Assembly (NCBI GenBank): GCA_964017125.1
Contig: OZ024912.1
Span: 63,966,390 to 64,030,389, forward strand
Origin: Flabesymbios commensalis
Taxonomy: Eukaryota; Annelida; Polychaeta; Terebellida; Flabelligeridae
Direction: 5' to 3'
Length of the DNA: 64,000 nucleotides
This document shows, one piece after another, positions 11,901-22,740 of the stretch. The position numbers and the translations under genes are program-made. Below the pieces are notes generated by a model, which saw only the letters and a list, made by a program, of their open reading frames with translations, searched no databases and had not been told where the DNA came from. Numbering within the stretch: the first letter of the stretch is position 1; every line of letters starts with the position of its first letter.

Positions 11901-14900
11901 TACTAAAGGGGAACCAATGGAAGGAGAGACCAGGTAATTTTCCTAGTTATGAATGCTAGTTAATGAATGGGCCTCAAAACACTGTATTCAATTCTTTCTT
12001 TAGTTAACCTTTTAATTTTAATAAGAAAAGGTGGGCTATTGCAATTGAAGTTCGGTGTCGTCGGCTTTACCATTTACTTGTGGGCGCGATAACCTGAAAC
12101 GTTTTTCATGTATCCTCCTCAAATTTATTATGCATGTTACTAATGACCATTTTTTGGACATAATGGCTAAAAAAAGCAAAATTTATCAGGATTTTTCGCA
12201 TTTTACGATAATAATTTGTTTTTTATGTATCCTTTTCTGCACTAAAAAAATTCTGCTGCCGTACTGTAAGAGTTTAGTTTTGCGCTGACATAGAAGGTTT
12301 TTTGATAATGAGCGAAGACTTCTGCTTGGAGCGTAGCTTGGAACTAACTCAGATAAATATGATGGCGCGCTGCCATGGATTGTTTTGTACTTGAGCAGCA
12401 CTGCAGCAGTACCTTAAAGATGATTCGCTTTTGCTCTAATAGCTAATGAAGGCTTTTAAGCAGAATAAGTCTCTTGACGCCGTACAGGATGCTGTTACAA
12501 TAATCCAGGCGAGCAGTGATGAAGGCATGTACCAACTTTTCAATGATAGATTGCGTCAGAAGATGACTAATCTTTTCATGTTTCTGATGTGCAGAGAAGC
12601 AGCACTGCAAACGACACTGACATGTTTGTTAACCCAATAGAGCACTGATGTCGGCTGCAGTAGACATTCTGTGTGTTTTTTATTAGCACCTGTATAACCC
12701 CTGATATGAGCTGTTCACAGTAAAATACATGTATTCCTTAAATCTTGAAACACTGTCATATTGGGACTTAAGTTTCACAAATAACATGAGTTTTTAGTCA
12801 CTTGAAGCTGTGTATCGTGGTAGCGAGACACAACTTTAAGTGACTAATCAAGTTATTGTTACTTTGAATTTTATTAATGTTACTTTTGAAAACTATTGTA
12901 TATCATGATCAGCTTATTATTACCGCCAATATGTCTTAATGAATAACATTTCCAATACAAATATTCCCCATTACTGCCACTGTGTTTCATATTCTCACAG
13001 GCATTTCTGAAATATTTCTAAAACTCCAACATAGCATTTTATAAATTTCTCACATAAATACAAAATTTTGAAACAATATAAACATTATCAGCTGCAATGA
13101 AAATTTCACAGTTTTAATATCCTAATAATTCAAACTAAATAAGTCATTTTATGCCTACGGTAATTGATGCAATGAAAACATTTGTAAAGAGTGGGGCATT
13201 ATAAACCCTTCACCCTCCACACCCAAATATATGTCAACTCTACACACAAATAATTTGGGCTAAAACATAAAAAGAGGGAAACCACATAGTTTTTTAACAA
13301 AAAACCTGTAGTGGGACCGAAAGGGTTAATGTTATTTCTGCCTCAGACTTCTGTTCGTCTCATTGCAAAATATGACAGGCCATATTTATCTGAATCATGG
13401 ATGCAGTTATGGATAATAAAAATATTATTTGTGAATTATGCTGTGTTTCTGAACAGAAATGTTTTGGTGGAATCTGCTCGCATTGCTCGGGGACGGATAC
13501 ACGACCTTGAAGGATTACTTGCAGCAGAATATGATGCAGTGATTTTTCCAGGAGGATTTGGAGCCGCCAAAAATCTGTATGAAAGTCAAATGAACATACT
13601 AAATTTATTTATTAAAATTTTCATCTAGAATGTGAACAGCTAGATACTGTATTTTGTAAATATTTCATTGTGAATATTTACGTGTAAATACATCTTTCTG
13701 TTTGCACATTCAAGTAAATAAATGTGATATGCATGTGTACTTAACTAAAAATAATTACTAATCCGCAATTCGATCAGTGGATGGTACCTACCGGTAGTAA
13801 ATTTATTACTAGAAACATAATTACATCAATCATCTTAGGGTTTTCACTTCTTCTGAATTTTATTTTAAGATAATCCATTTTTTCTTAAAATCTCAGTAAC
13901 TTTGTACAGTGTAATACATATAAACTATTGTTTAGCTGCTATCAGGAGCAAATCAGGTACAATCAAGTACAACAGGTACAACAAGCAAGATGCAATTTTT
14001 GTTTATGTAGTAACACAATGTATTAGTAACAGGTTTGACATGTGGTAAATTTGATATTTTTTTTTACTTCAGTTCAACATTTGCTGTTGATAGTACAGAC
14101 ATGAAAGTGAATCCAGAAGTAGAGAGGGTGTTGAAAGGTTTTCACTCTGCTAAGAAACCTATTGGGTTCGTGTCAAGTATTTTCAGTTTTTATTCTATCT
14201 GTATATTTATAGATATAGATAGATATAAATATTTTTTTTAAATCAATGCAGATTGCCCTTCGATTGTGTACAGCAGTAGACCTTTCTATTTTTTTTAAAT
14301 TTTCTCTGTTACATGATACACTCAACATTTGGAGGGTATCTCTCTGTAATTTCTATCATTATTTCACCGATAGCTCAGATATGTTCGAACATCAAGAAAA
14401 AATAGGTTTACTTTAACCATTTTTATTTTCACTCGGAATCTAAACATCTGTTCATAGGTAAGCTATAATGTGGACAGATTCGAAATAGCACAAGTCACAA
14501 GAGTCAAAATGGCCGCCAATCAAACTTTTCACTCATACATGTACTATCTGTCCAACATGGCTATTATTTGACATAAATGTTCCTTGGATATTATAAAAAT
14601 TATGGTGCTATATAACACCCGTACCGGCAATCACTTATTTTTGGATTAAAAGTATTTTTCTCCGGAATTTATGGCTCAATTAATCTATAAATTCAAATAA
14701 AGTGTCTTCATTTTCAAATCCGTGGAGCTATAGTGTATAATATATACTGTAGATCTGGTAATTTTTGCGTGTTTAAATTTTCGCGAATTTATGATTTTCG
14801 GACTTTTTGTGAGATCTAGAATTGGCAAATTATCGATCTCGATGATAGGTAGCGCTATTATAATAATAATTTTTGGAAGATTAATAAATTTGCGAGTTTG

Positions 14901-17900
14901 TCCTCCTCGCGAAAATTTAAACCTCGCGAATATTACCAGATCTACATTATTTAGAACCTTTTGAAAAAAAAGTGTTATCCAATGGCACTTTTCCAAAATT
15001 ATAGGTTCATGAAACATGTTGAGTCTATAATTTAAATTAATTTATTGAATTCTCCTTGAAAGGATTTTTGGTGGTATATTTAAGGGTTGCTGTTTGAGAT
15101 GATTCGTAAGACAAGTATTTGCTTCTAATGGCACATTTTGAAACTGATTTATCTACCAGGAGCGGTTTGCTTATTTAGATCTGGTCACTCTGCGTGATTG
15201 GTTGATTGCCTTTGAAATTGATTAAAATGGAGATCATATCTTTATGTCAGGTGTTGCTTATGTGAGTTGTTGCTTTTTTATCAAATGAAGAGCTTTGTTC
15301 GGATTTCCCTCTTTACTGGCTTAAAAAGTCCTCACTGGAAACATTTTTATGAGAATTTTGGCAATGTGCAATTTTTTAAACAATATTTCTGAGCACTGTG
15401 TCGTTATGCTTCACTGATGAACCGTAATATTTACATTGTGGCAGATCCCACTTTTGTGCTGTGGTCATTGACTATGCTGTCATATGTGCCATTGCATCAA
15501 GTGCACCTACAATGTTTACTCATCATGACGACAGCTACTTTAATCTTAAAGTCAACATGGTCATGTTTTTTATCAATTATTAGCTCATATTCTTGTCCAA
15601 GGGCATTGACAAGCTGATCAAGTTGTTTAATTTTCGTAAAATGTTACAACCCATATCATTCTCAAACTGTTTGGGGTTTTGTGAGCGATTTCACAATGGA
15701 AATTTACTAATTAGGGCTTCAGAAAGCACTCCCTCCCTCCCTGCTGTTAATTTAAACTGCTTTGAAATGCGAAGCAAACGTTTTTTCTGAGGCTGGCCTT
15801 ATCTAGGCTGACAACCTTTGATAGCATCTTTGTTATAATTATCAAAATGTTTAGTTGTTTTGTTTGCAGATTGTGTTGTATTTCTCCAGTATTGGCAGCG
15901 CGGGTATTACCTGGCTGTTCAGTTACTGTAGGCTCTGATCAATCTGAAGATGGACGCTGGCCGTATGCTGGAACTGCCAGCGCAATAGAGAAGATGGGTG
16001 CAAAGCATGTTAGCAAAGATGTCACTGTATCCTTCTATTCGACCAGGCTGCTTGAATATCACTATGGAACAATCGACTGAGCTATATCAGATATCAACCC
16101 TTGAAGCGAGGGGACCGTCTTTAGACGTCAGATATCAGATTCTAAAGACGATTCCCGCACTGATCTAATTAAAAAAATTACAATGGCCGTAGACCCTTAA
16201 CATAGTTATTCAAATAAAGCAAAAAAATCTTAAAACTAACCAAAAATTTTTTTTTTTTAATCAGATTGATCAATAGAAGGACATTTGATTTTTCCCATTG
16301 TTTTGTCTCTTTATAGAGGTGGAGATATATTGCTTTACCTCTCACCGCTCATTTCTTCGTCTGATCAGTTTTGTGTCTGTGCGTTCTCCTCATCTATCAT
16401 GCAGGCGGTCAAACACGAGATGTTGACCCAATGTCGGGCTATTGTTGGCTCACCGTGCACGACGCTGAGCCAGCATTAGCTCAGTATTGGGTTACTGTGT
16501 TGTGTTTGACGCCACAGACGGCGGGCCAACATTAACCCAGCCTTGGCTTCATGTAGTAGTTATTGTACGGTCAGAGCCCAGCTCATTTGAAAAGGCCTAA
16601 CAATCTGAAGAACAAACAAAAGACGGCAACCAGATATACTGGCACCTTAAAGTGGGGTACCCAGCAAGCCCTAGTGCTGACTAACGTTGGTCCATTGTCA
16701 ACCACGTTTGCTCAGAATTAGCCCTTTATTGTATCAACGTCTAGTGTTTGCTGGGTATAATGAAGGCAGATGTCACAACATGGTTATACTTCATGCGGGG
16801 CCACTGGCGACGAAGTTGGTCCAACATTAAAACAACATAGGGTCAACATTGGTTCAATCAGCCACTCTCCAGAAGTCACAATAGTGTAAAAAGAATCATA
16901 ATGCTGAGAGTCATGTAGTTTCGCAATTGGGGATGATTAGGCAGGCCTACAACCCAAGATCTAACATATTTTATGAGGAAGAATTCTGTGCATTTGAACA
17001 GATAGTCTCTTACTTGTAGTTTCTTAGATTTTCAAAAAATTCCAAAACACTCCACAAAGGACACATACGGTAACAATAATGTTTTGTGTTTACTGGGTTG
17101 AACGCAGCTCCCAGCAAACATGAGGCATTGAACCAGTGCTGGTTTGATGTCGGGCCAGCGTCGCAGATTGTAGGCCAGCATTGGGTCAACGTGGTGTTTG
17201 CTGGGAGTGTTGACAGTGTTTTGCACCGAAACGGAATAATAAATTCCGCTTAATACATAGTCTCCACCAAGAACTTTATATAAAGTTCTTGTCTCTACTG
17301 AACATTAATTACAAAGGCCATTGACACTACATCTATTAGCTATCAACCTTTATGGCTATGCTAGTGGAGGGGAGACATCTCGAGTTTTTTGTTCACAAAA
17401 AACTAGACCCTTCTAGTTAGACTTTAGCTCATCAATATCTGATGTTGAGAAGATCAACTTATTTTGTCTGTTGATTTGTGTACTCAGCCACTCAGCTATC
17501 ACAAAAAATTTGTTTAATGCTGTCTCAATGCTAGGGCAGCATTTCCGAATCTACCTCAACTCTGCTCCAAAATTGTGTGTTGTCTGAGAATGATTTGTCT
17601 CCACATCAACCCTCTCATTTTAAAAATAAACAAACCAATTTGTAGTAAACACATGTCTGCAATTCAGACTAAAATTAAATCAACAGGTTCAATTTTCCTT
17701 TACTGAAATGTAATAAAAACATTTGTCCAGTATTTTATAAAGAGGTAAATGATTAAACTGAATGTCCTAATACCGGTAAGTATATAAAATAAACGTTACT
17801 CATAGGCAGCACATTAAGCCTTCGAGTTTGCCCTGTACTTTATGTGAGGCACTTATTAAGACATCCGCCGGGTAGTATGTTATTATTTACACTGTACTTA

Positions 17901-18153
17901 AATTAAGATTACCGGTTCTTAACAAAATGTACAAACATTGCTGCGCTACAAAAAAAACTGCCATAAGATTCATATTTTGCCATAAATATCGATTCAATGT
18001 GTCTTTTTCTTGACTAATTTCTAGGAAGCACATGTAGATGAGCAAAACAAGGTTGTGACGGCGCCGGCGTATATGTGTGAGACAGGAATCCACCACGTAT
18101 TTGATGGGATCGGTGCAATGATCCAGGGTGTTATCGGCCTCACCAAAAAATAA
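5870..18153 (+). CDS. GATD3: ES1/ElbB-like protein, GATD3 orthologue (6 exons; first exon not found)
   Basis: The exons are 5870-5922, 11820-11933, 13457-13576, 14073-14165, 15870-16026 and 18025-18153. All junctions are GT-AG and keep one frame, giving 221 codons before TAA. The protein is recognisable along its whole length as the vertebrate GATD3/ES1 (C21orf33) protein of the DJ-1/PfpI superfamily. It starts at [17 protein letters not shown], continues through [38 protein letters not shown] and [17 protein letters not shown], has the nucleophile-elbow segment [17 protein letters not shown] (nucleophile position Cys kept), then [17 protein letters not shown], and ends [18 protein letters not shown]. 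Family members are mitochondrial matrix proteins. Bacterial ElbB has been reported to act on glyoxal, but the animal substrate is not settled. The missing piece is the N-terminal targeting peptide of roughly 40-50 residues. The coding part looks intact. Confidence 0.95.
6862..7417. mobile_element. 556 bp non-autonomous element with 8 bp target duplication
   Basis: GATATTAC occurs immediately before (6854-6861) and after (7418-7425) this segment. The flanking sequence, when joined across it, matches a second copy of the host repeat at about 61277-61450 in which GATATTAC occurs once. That copy serves as an empty site. The ends (TCATCTTCC / GGTAAGATG) are weakly inverted. An 8 bp duplication fits hAT-type or related transposition. 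There is no coding capacity; it contains C/G homopolymer and TTACCGCAAG-type palindromes. Confidence 0.7.
7746..8188. mobile_element. pogo/mariner-type MITE (TA-flanked)
   Basis: It begins TA|CAGTGCTCCCCCGCTG and ends with the inverse-type end ...GGAGGTAGTACTG|TA. Internally it repeats words such as ATAATGCCAACCCCGC and CCGCCAATG near both ends, a pattern typical of pogo/Tigger-like termini. The inverted ends are imperfect, so the element is old. A related but different TA-type end begins next to it at about 8186. Confidence 0.55.
8811..9661. repeat. Two diverged direct copies of an unclassified repeat
   Basis: The segments at about 8811-9022 and 9476-9661 align in the same order. Each begins CAACACCTC and continues with TTAGRCCACC, TTCCAGGT, CCAGACATCTT, a CTCTCAGCA box, then CCTTCGG, GCTAGGGTTC. 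They lie in the first recognised intron of the GATD3-like gene. The family is unknown. Confidence 0.6.
10326..10603 (-). mobile_element. Helentron/pearl-like element, short copy
   Basis: The + strand reads GGTGGGCTATTGCAATTGAA near the start and GGCGGGCTATTGTCGAGTGT followed by GCTCTTGTTT at the end. These are the reverse complements of the 3' and 5' ends of the full copy at 45010-45786. Only about one and a half ~160 bp core units are present. Just after the end another stretch of core sequence (GACTTTGTGGGCG) appears, so this copy is rearranged. No coding content. Confidence 0.65.
11820..11933 (+). CDS. GATD3: GATD3-like exon ([17 protein letters not shown]...)
   Basis: The acceptor ATTTTTTAG and donor AG|GTAATT are clear. 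It encodes [18 protein letters not shown] followed by [17 protein letters not shown], and ends with two bases of an arginine codon. The preceding intron (5923-11819) is 5.9 kb and full of repeats. Confidence 0.95.
12007..12220 (-). mobile_element. Helentron/pearl-like element, truncated
   Basis: It carries the 3'-end hairpin and GGTGGGCTATTGCAATTGAA block and part of the core (TTGTGGGCGCGATAACCTGA), then stops where a LINE fragment begins. The AACAAGAGC end is missing. Confidence 0.6.
12283..12401 (-). mobile_element. LINE fragment (C-terminal end of a reverse transcriptase ORF)
   Basis: On the - strand the sequence reads [19 protein letters not shown] and then [12 protein letters not shown]. 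The K[13 protein letters not shown] motif is typical of the C-terminal region of CR1/L2/Rex-type non-LTR retrotransposon proteins. Only about 40 codons remain. The fragment abuts the truncated Helentron-like copy. Confidence 0.65.
12446..12640 (+). other. Open frame of unknown nature in a GATD3-like intron
   Basis: A 64-codon frame starting [20 protein letters not shown], with a hydrophilic, codon-like composition, sits between the LINE fragment and a TTAACCC-type repeat end (near 12630). I do not recognise it. It may be a remnant of a transposon protein or chance. There is no start context or partner exon to support a gene. Confidence 0.2.
13457..13576 (+). CDS. GATD3: GATD3-like exon ([14 protein letters not shown]...[10 protein letters not shown])
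   Basis: The acceptor is TTTCTGAACAG and the donor CT|GTATGA. It encodes [19 protein letters not shown] and [15 protein letters not shown], the glycine-rich oxyanion-hole loop region of the family. It ends with two bases of the leucine codon completed by the next exon. Confidence 0.95.
14073..14165 (+). CDS. GATD3: GATD3-like exon ([13 protein letters not shown]...KKPIG)
   Basis: A pyrimidine-rich acceptor ends at 14072 and the donor is GG|GTTCGT (weak but GT). It encodes [20 protein letters not shown] and [10 protein letters not shown], then splits the glycine codon just before the Cys-Cys elbow. The phase agrees with both neighbouring exons. Confidence 0.95.
15870..16026 (+). CDS. GATD3: GATD3-like exon with [10 protein letters not shown] elbow
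   Basis: The acceptor TGTTTGCAG ends at 15869 and the donor ACT|GTATCC follows 16026. It encodes [40 protein letters not shown] and [12 protein letters not shown]. The CC pair carries the presumed nucleophile position of the DJ-1-like fold. It ends in phase 0. Reading on past the donor soon meets a stop, which supports the splice. Confidence 0.95.
16409..16510. mobile_element. Palindromic AGCAAACAC MITE, copy in GATD3-like intron
   Basis: Diverged copy with AAACACGAGATGTTGACCCA at one end and GTGTTGTGTTTGACG at the other, and inverted internal blocks (GACGCTGAGCC, GCCAGCATT). Same family as the near-perfect hairpin at 47751-47860. Confidence 0.65.
16660..16756. mobile_element. Palindromic AGCAAACAC MITE
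   Basis: Ends are CCCAGCAAGCCCTAGTG and AGTGTTTGCTGGGT. The middle is degenerate (AACGTTGGTCCATTGTC). About 97 bp, no coding capacity. Confidence 0.7.
17110..17206. mobile_element. Palindromic AGCAAACAC MITE
   Basis: Ends CCCAGCAAACATGAGGCATT and AACGTGGTGTTTGCTGGG are inverted copies. The interior holds TCGGGCCAGCGTCGCAGA. It lies in the last intron of the GATD3-like gene. Confidence 0.8.
18025..18153 (+). CDS. GATD3: GATD3-like terminal exon
   Basis: The acceptor TTTCTAG is followed in phase 0 by [20 protein letters not shown] and [20 protein letters not shown], then KK and TAA. This matches the C-terminus of the family, where a CET...HDGIGAM segment is conserved. Confidence 0.96.
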   Translation, partial: EAHVDEQNKVVTAPAYMCETGIHHVFDGIGAMIQGVIGLTKK

Positions 18154-18253
18154 ATAATGTTTTAGGAAATTACCATAAATACGTTGAACTACTGTTGATA
18201 GCAGAAAACATGATTGTGATAGTATCATATATTATTAGCATTGTTATTCGTGG

Positions 18254-18280
18254 AATAAAAATGAATTTGAAATCTAGCCT
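18254..18280 (+). terminator. GATD3: Poly(A) signal of the GATD3-like gene
   Basis: AATAAA occurs at 18254-18259, about 100 bases after the stop codon. No earlier AATAAA is present, so a short 3' UTR ending around 18275 is the simplest reading. The cleavage position is inferred. Confidence 0.6.
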
Positions 18281-19384
18281 GATAATGTGCCTTATTCTGT
18301 TATATTATTTAGTGAATCTTAACATATCAAATTGTCCACTTGTGATTTAACAAAAATTACTGCCATGGCATGTACACCTCTTAGTTGATGTGATATTCAA
18401 TTTCTCACTCATGAAGTAAAGATAGTGTAACTGGCGAGCCATTTGTGTCTCCCGAGTGAGAAGGAGCAAGTGCGCAGCGCGTGGCCTGGGACTCCAACCA
18501 AGAGGGGGGCTCCCATCAATAAAACTTTGAAATCTTTTGCAGCAAAATAACTAGACTAGGTGGCCTTTAGGCCTAAGTCAAACCAATTCAGCTTTTAACA
18601 ATATAAAAAAACTTCGGATGAACTTTTATCCAGATGACTTGGACATCGTATTTGTTTATGAACTTAGTCAGTTTGAATCATTTGCAAATATATTCCTATA
18701 GACAAAGAGTCGCAAAATATCTCAGCCTACTGATCTTGAATAAAATAGAATTAAAGCACTGAAAAGTTAGTTTTATTTCCAAGTCGTATATTGTCATGTA
18801 AACACAACTGTCTGCAGTATACAACACTTTATACCACAAATACCCACCATCTCATGATCAAAGTTACCACCTGGTTACATCAATAGCTGCCACCATTAAT
18901 TGGTCTGGGATGATCGGGGGAGGGGTTCCCTACAGCACTAATTGTCTGCTCAACGCTGGGCCGATGGCATCAACATATGGCCCAATACTGTGCTTGCTAA
19001 CATTCAACCATCCTTTAGGTGTAGGCCTACATACTGTATGTTTGGGATGTCAGTGGATTCTCATGAATTTTGATAAAAAATGTTTTTTAAGGCTAAAAAA
19101 TTGAAATCATGCTTGGCGGGATACACTACTTCATTAGGTTTAAACATAATATGGAGTTTGCTTTGGATCTGGCTAGTTTTTAGGCCTTAGCCAAAATTTA
19201 TGCGGATGCCTATTGTCGTCACCAGACTCGTCCGGCCGTCTGTCTGTCCACCACTTTTAGCAATATAACTTGTTTCGTGTAACTGGAATGCACATTAAAC
19301 TTCACATACAGGTTAATCATGACTAAAGCTTGAATAATTTCACCTTTCTGTGACCCCTATGACCTTGATTTTTTTCCAATCGAC

Positions 19385-20640
19385 AAATTTTCTGTTTAAT
19401 GCCATTCACTCAAGATTCGGACAGAAACTAGGTCATGGCGGCCAAATTATCGGCCATTATTTTTGTAATATGCGTTATATCAAGAAAACTGGACCAGATG
19501 GCTAGACCATTACTATTGAACAAAATGTGCAGTTTCAGGTAGGGATATACCATGAAAAATTTCAACTTGATCAAATTCAAAATAGCCAACCTGCGGCCAC
19601 TTCCGATATACAAATTTTCTCGTTAACGCGATTCACTCAACCTTTTTTTATGTATCGCTCCAAAATTTATACCATATATCCATTTCACTAATAGCTCATA
19701 ATTATGAGTTCGAAATTAGGCAAGATTCGTACAGAAACTAGGTCATGGCGGCCAAAATGGTCGATTATCGGCCATAATTTTTTTTAACATGCATAATATC
19801 TGGAAAACCGGATCAGATGGCTAGACCATCACTATTGAACATAAAGTGCAGTTTCAGATAGGGATATACCATGACAAAATTCAACTTGATCAAATTCAAT
19901 ATGGCCGACCCGCGCCCATTTTGACTTCAATCAATATGCGAAATAACTGGAAAACCGTGCCAAATCGCTAGACCATTACCATTGAACAAATGTGCAGTTT
20001 CAGGTGGGGATATACTGTGGAAATTTCAACTTGGTCAAATTCAAAATGGCTGTCCTGTGGCCACTTGTGACTTGATATGCCTACTTAATAACTGGGAAAC
20101 CTTGCCAGATATCTAGACCATTACTGTTGAACAAAATATGCAGTTTCAGGTAAGGATATACCGTGAAAAATGTCAGCTTGATCAAATTCAAGATGGCCGA
20201 CTTGCGGCCACTTTTGACTTTAATATGTTTATTAACTGGTAAATCGTGCTAGACCAGTACTATTGAACAAAAGGTTTCAGGGAGGGATATGCAGGGGCGG
20301 ATCCAGTGTACAAAAAGGGCAGGGGATAAAAAAGGCGCAAACATATAAAATAATTTAGTCGATAGCGCGAGGAATTTTTTTGCTAATAAAATATCAAATA
20401 CACCATTTCCAGGTATATAAGGAAACAAATGGGAAAATAATCATCTAATCTGATTATTATATAAAGAGAATAATATTTTCTAGATTTCGAAAGAGGCATT
20501 TTTAAATTAAGGGGGGGTCACGTAACCCCGCCCCTGATATGTCCCTAAAAATTTCGATTAAATTTAAAATGGCCCACATGTGGCAATTATCAAATTCAAA
20601 ATATATGGAAAATCGTACCATGTAGCTAGCCCATTACAAT
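19385..20640 (+). repeat. Tandem array of ~170-190 bp units (CTAGACCATTAC family)
   Basis: About five units share AAAACCGTGCCAGAT, GCTAGACCATTACTATTGAA, CAAAATGTGCAGTTTCAGG, GGGATATACC, TTCAACTTGATCAAATTCAA and ATGGCCGACC. The same unit recurs near 34800-34985, 39835-40060, 53576-54170 (opposite orientation), 56400-56680 and 62450-62880. It is thus a dispersed, locally tandem family. Its mobiliser is unknown. Confidence 0.75.
20292..20536. mobile_element. 245 bp MITE with CAGGGGCGG ends and ATATG duplication
   Basis: It begins CAGGGGCGGATCCAG and ends CCCCGCCCCTG, the inverse of the first bases. ATATG stands directly before (20287-20291) and after (20537-20541). It interrupts one unit of the surrounding tandem array, whose sequence (GGGATATG...CCCTAAAAATTTC) resumes on the other side. 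The ends look hAT-like but the visible duplication is five bases, so the superfamily is open. Confidence 0.7.
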
Positions 20641-21337
20641 AGATAACAAGAACCCTGCGGTGCTGAACATTATTGAGAGTTATTTTTTGCATCAGACTGA
20701 AGTTGATAATAAAGCAATGGGCCATGCATGTAAAACTGCAATCAAGGCAAATATATATTTAATAACTACTTTAGATTGCAAAAACTTGCTTAAAAATAAT
20801 TAGATGCACAAGTGCAAGATGTTTTCTTTGTTAGTTCACATGATAGCAGTATATTAAAATACTGTGCAAGCACTCCTAACACCCCGTCCCGGATGTAGTG
20901 ACTTGTCTTAAAAATCGTGTAAAAAAAATTATAAAACAAACTTATATGATGTTTTTTAATAAATCGTGCTATAAGATATTATAATTATCACTTATATTAT
21001 ATTATTCATAGGATAACTACCAAGCATCTATAAGCAGTGTTCAACACACTCCAATACCCACAACAACTTAATCCTTGTAGTCCCAGAGCTAGGGGGGTTT
21101 TATTTGTGTTGAAAGGTCCATACGATCCAAGAGTTCCACCTATAGTGAAATTTTCTCAGGAATCCGAATCTGCGCGTCTTACAAAAATCATCCTGTCCAA
21201 AAGTACCGTAAAAACCCTTGAAACACCAGTACCGTCAAAATCGCAAACCGCAATTTGAAATATTGCGTATGAAGTGATTGTTTGCTAAAATTGTGGTAAT
21301 TTTCTATTTAAATAATTTTTTAATTATTTATTATCCT

Positions 21338-22740
21338 CACATATGACACAGGCTTTCACATGGATGTAAAAGATTTTGTGTCTGATCAATGACGAATACA
21401 CAATATAGCTTTGAGTTTGTATTTTAACACGTAATTTTACTCATTTTCCATACTTTTTCACTAAATAGACAAAATACTTTTCTCTCAGCCGATTATTGTA
21501 TAGTACAAATGTTTAGTTTTGATTCAAACATGTTCTTGAACTATTGTTGACTTAAAATTAACCCATTTCGAATAAAAATAATGAGTTATGTGAACATATT
21601 ACTCGCTTTTTTCGTTAGACGTAAAATTAGCTCGCTTTTCTTCAGGCTCGGGAAAATTGACCATATCTCACATTTGTGCCCACTGAGTAGTCAAATTTTA
21701 AGCTATATCAATATATTTATTATCAATAGAAAGCTACTGGTACAGGCCGTCACATGGATGTAAAATATTTTGTATCTGATCATTTACAAATGCACAAGAA
21801 TGCTTCAAGTTGGTATTTTAACCCTTAATTTGACCTTTTTTCATACTTTTTCAGTAAATAGTCAAAATACTTTTTTCTCAACTAATTTTGTGTAAATTAA
21901 ATATTTAGTTTTGATTCAAACATGTTCTAGAACTATTGTTGACTTAAAAATAAACCCAATTGGAATAAAAATAGTGAGTTATGTAAACATATTACATGTT
22001 TTTTTGTTTACACGTAAAATTTGCGCGCTTTTCTATGGGCTCAGGAAAATTGTATGTATCTCACAGTTTTGCCCAATGAGTAGTCAAATATTGAGCTATA
22101 TCAATATATTTGATATCAATGGAAAGCTACTGGCACAGGCCACGGATGTAAAATATGTTGTGTCTAATGTTTGACAAATGCACAAGAGAGCTTGAAGTTG
22201 GTACTTTAACACTTAATTTTACCTATTTTTCATACTTTTTCGATACATAGTCAAAATACTTTTCTCTCAACTGGTTTTTGGGTATAATAAATATTTAGTT
22301 TTTATACAAACATGTTCTAGAATTATTGTTGACTTAAAATAAACCCATTTGTAATAAAAAATGATGAGCTATTTGAACATAATACACACTTTTTTGGGTT
22401 GGATGTAAAATTTGGCCCTTTTCTCCCCCCCCCCCCCCGGGGAAATTGACAGTGTTTCACATTTTTGCCCAATGAGTACTGGTTACCCAAATTTTAAAAA
22501 ATGTACAAACATCTTTATTATCAGGTAAAAGTAACTATCAAGGGCTTTAGCGTGGATACATAATATTTTATTTATGTTAAATACGAAATGTACAACAATT
22601 AAGCGCTAACTTTGTATTTTATCCCTCCATTTGAACAATTTCCAACGTTTTTTTAGTCAATACCATGAAGACTTCTCGCTCGTGTTAATTTTATATGGTA
22701 TAAATGTTTGTTATTACTTTTACATTCTCTGGAGCCATTT
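21338..22740 (+). repeat. ~390 bp direct repeats, left arm of the foldback element
   Basis: The mark GGATGTAAAA(T/G)ATTTTGT recurs at about 21361, 21755, 22144 and (diverged) 22554. Each unit also has CATACTTTTTCANTAAATAG, GTCAAAATACTTTTCTCTCA and TTCAAACATGTTCTAGAA. Identity falls toward the core-side unit. The mirror set lies at about 24850-26200. Confidence 0.8.

Larger units (their letters stand above)
18281..21077. other. Intergenic repeat-rich DNA downstream of the GATD3-like gene
   Basis: No exon was recognised. The stretch contains a MITE remnant (about 18930-19010), a tandem array of ~170-190 bp units (19385-20640) interrupted by a 245 bp element, and AT-rich sequence up to the foldback element. 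Confidence 0.6.

Noticed and set aside
13311-13456. Upstream extension of the GATD3-like third exon to an ATG at 13311
   Set aside because: The sequence before 13457 has no similarity to the family, and a clear acceptor (TTTCTGAACAG) with matching phase defines the exon start.
21037-21258. Frame encoding PRARGVLFVLKGPYD..., repeated at 26311-26613
   Set aside because: The two occurrences are simply the inverted terminal blocks of the foldback element. No known family; too short.
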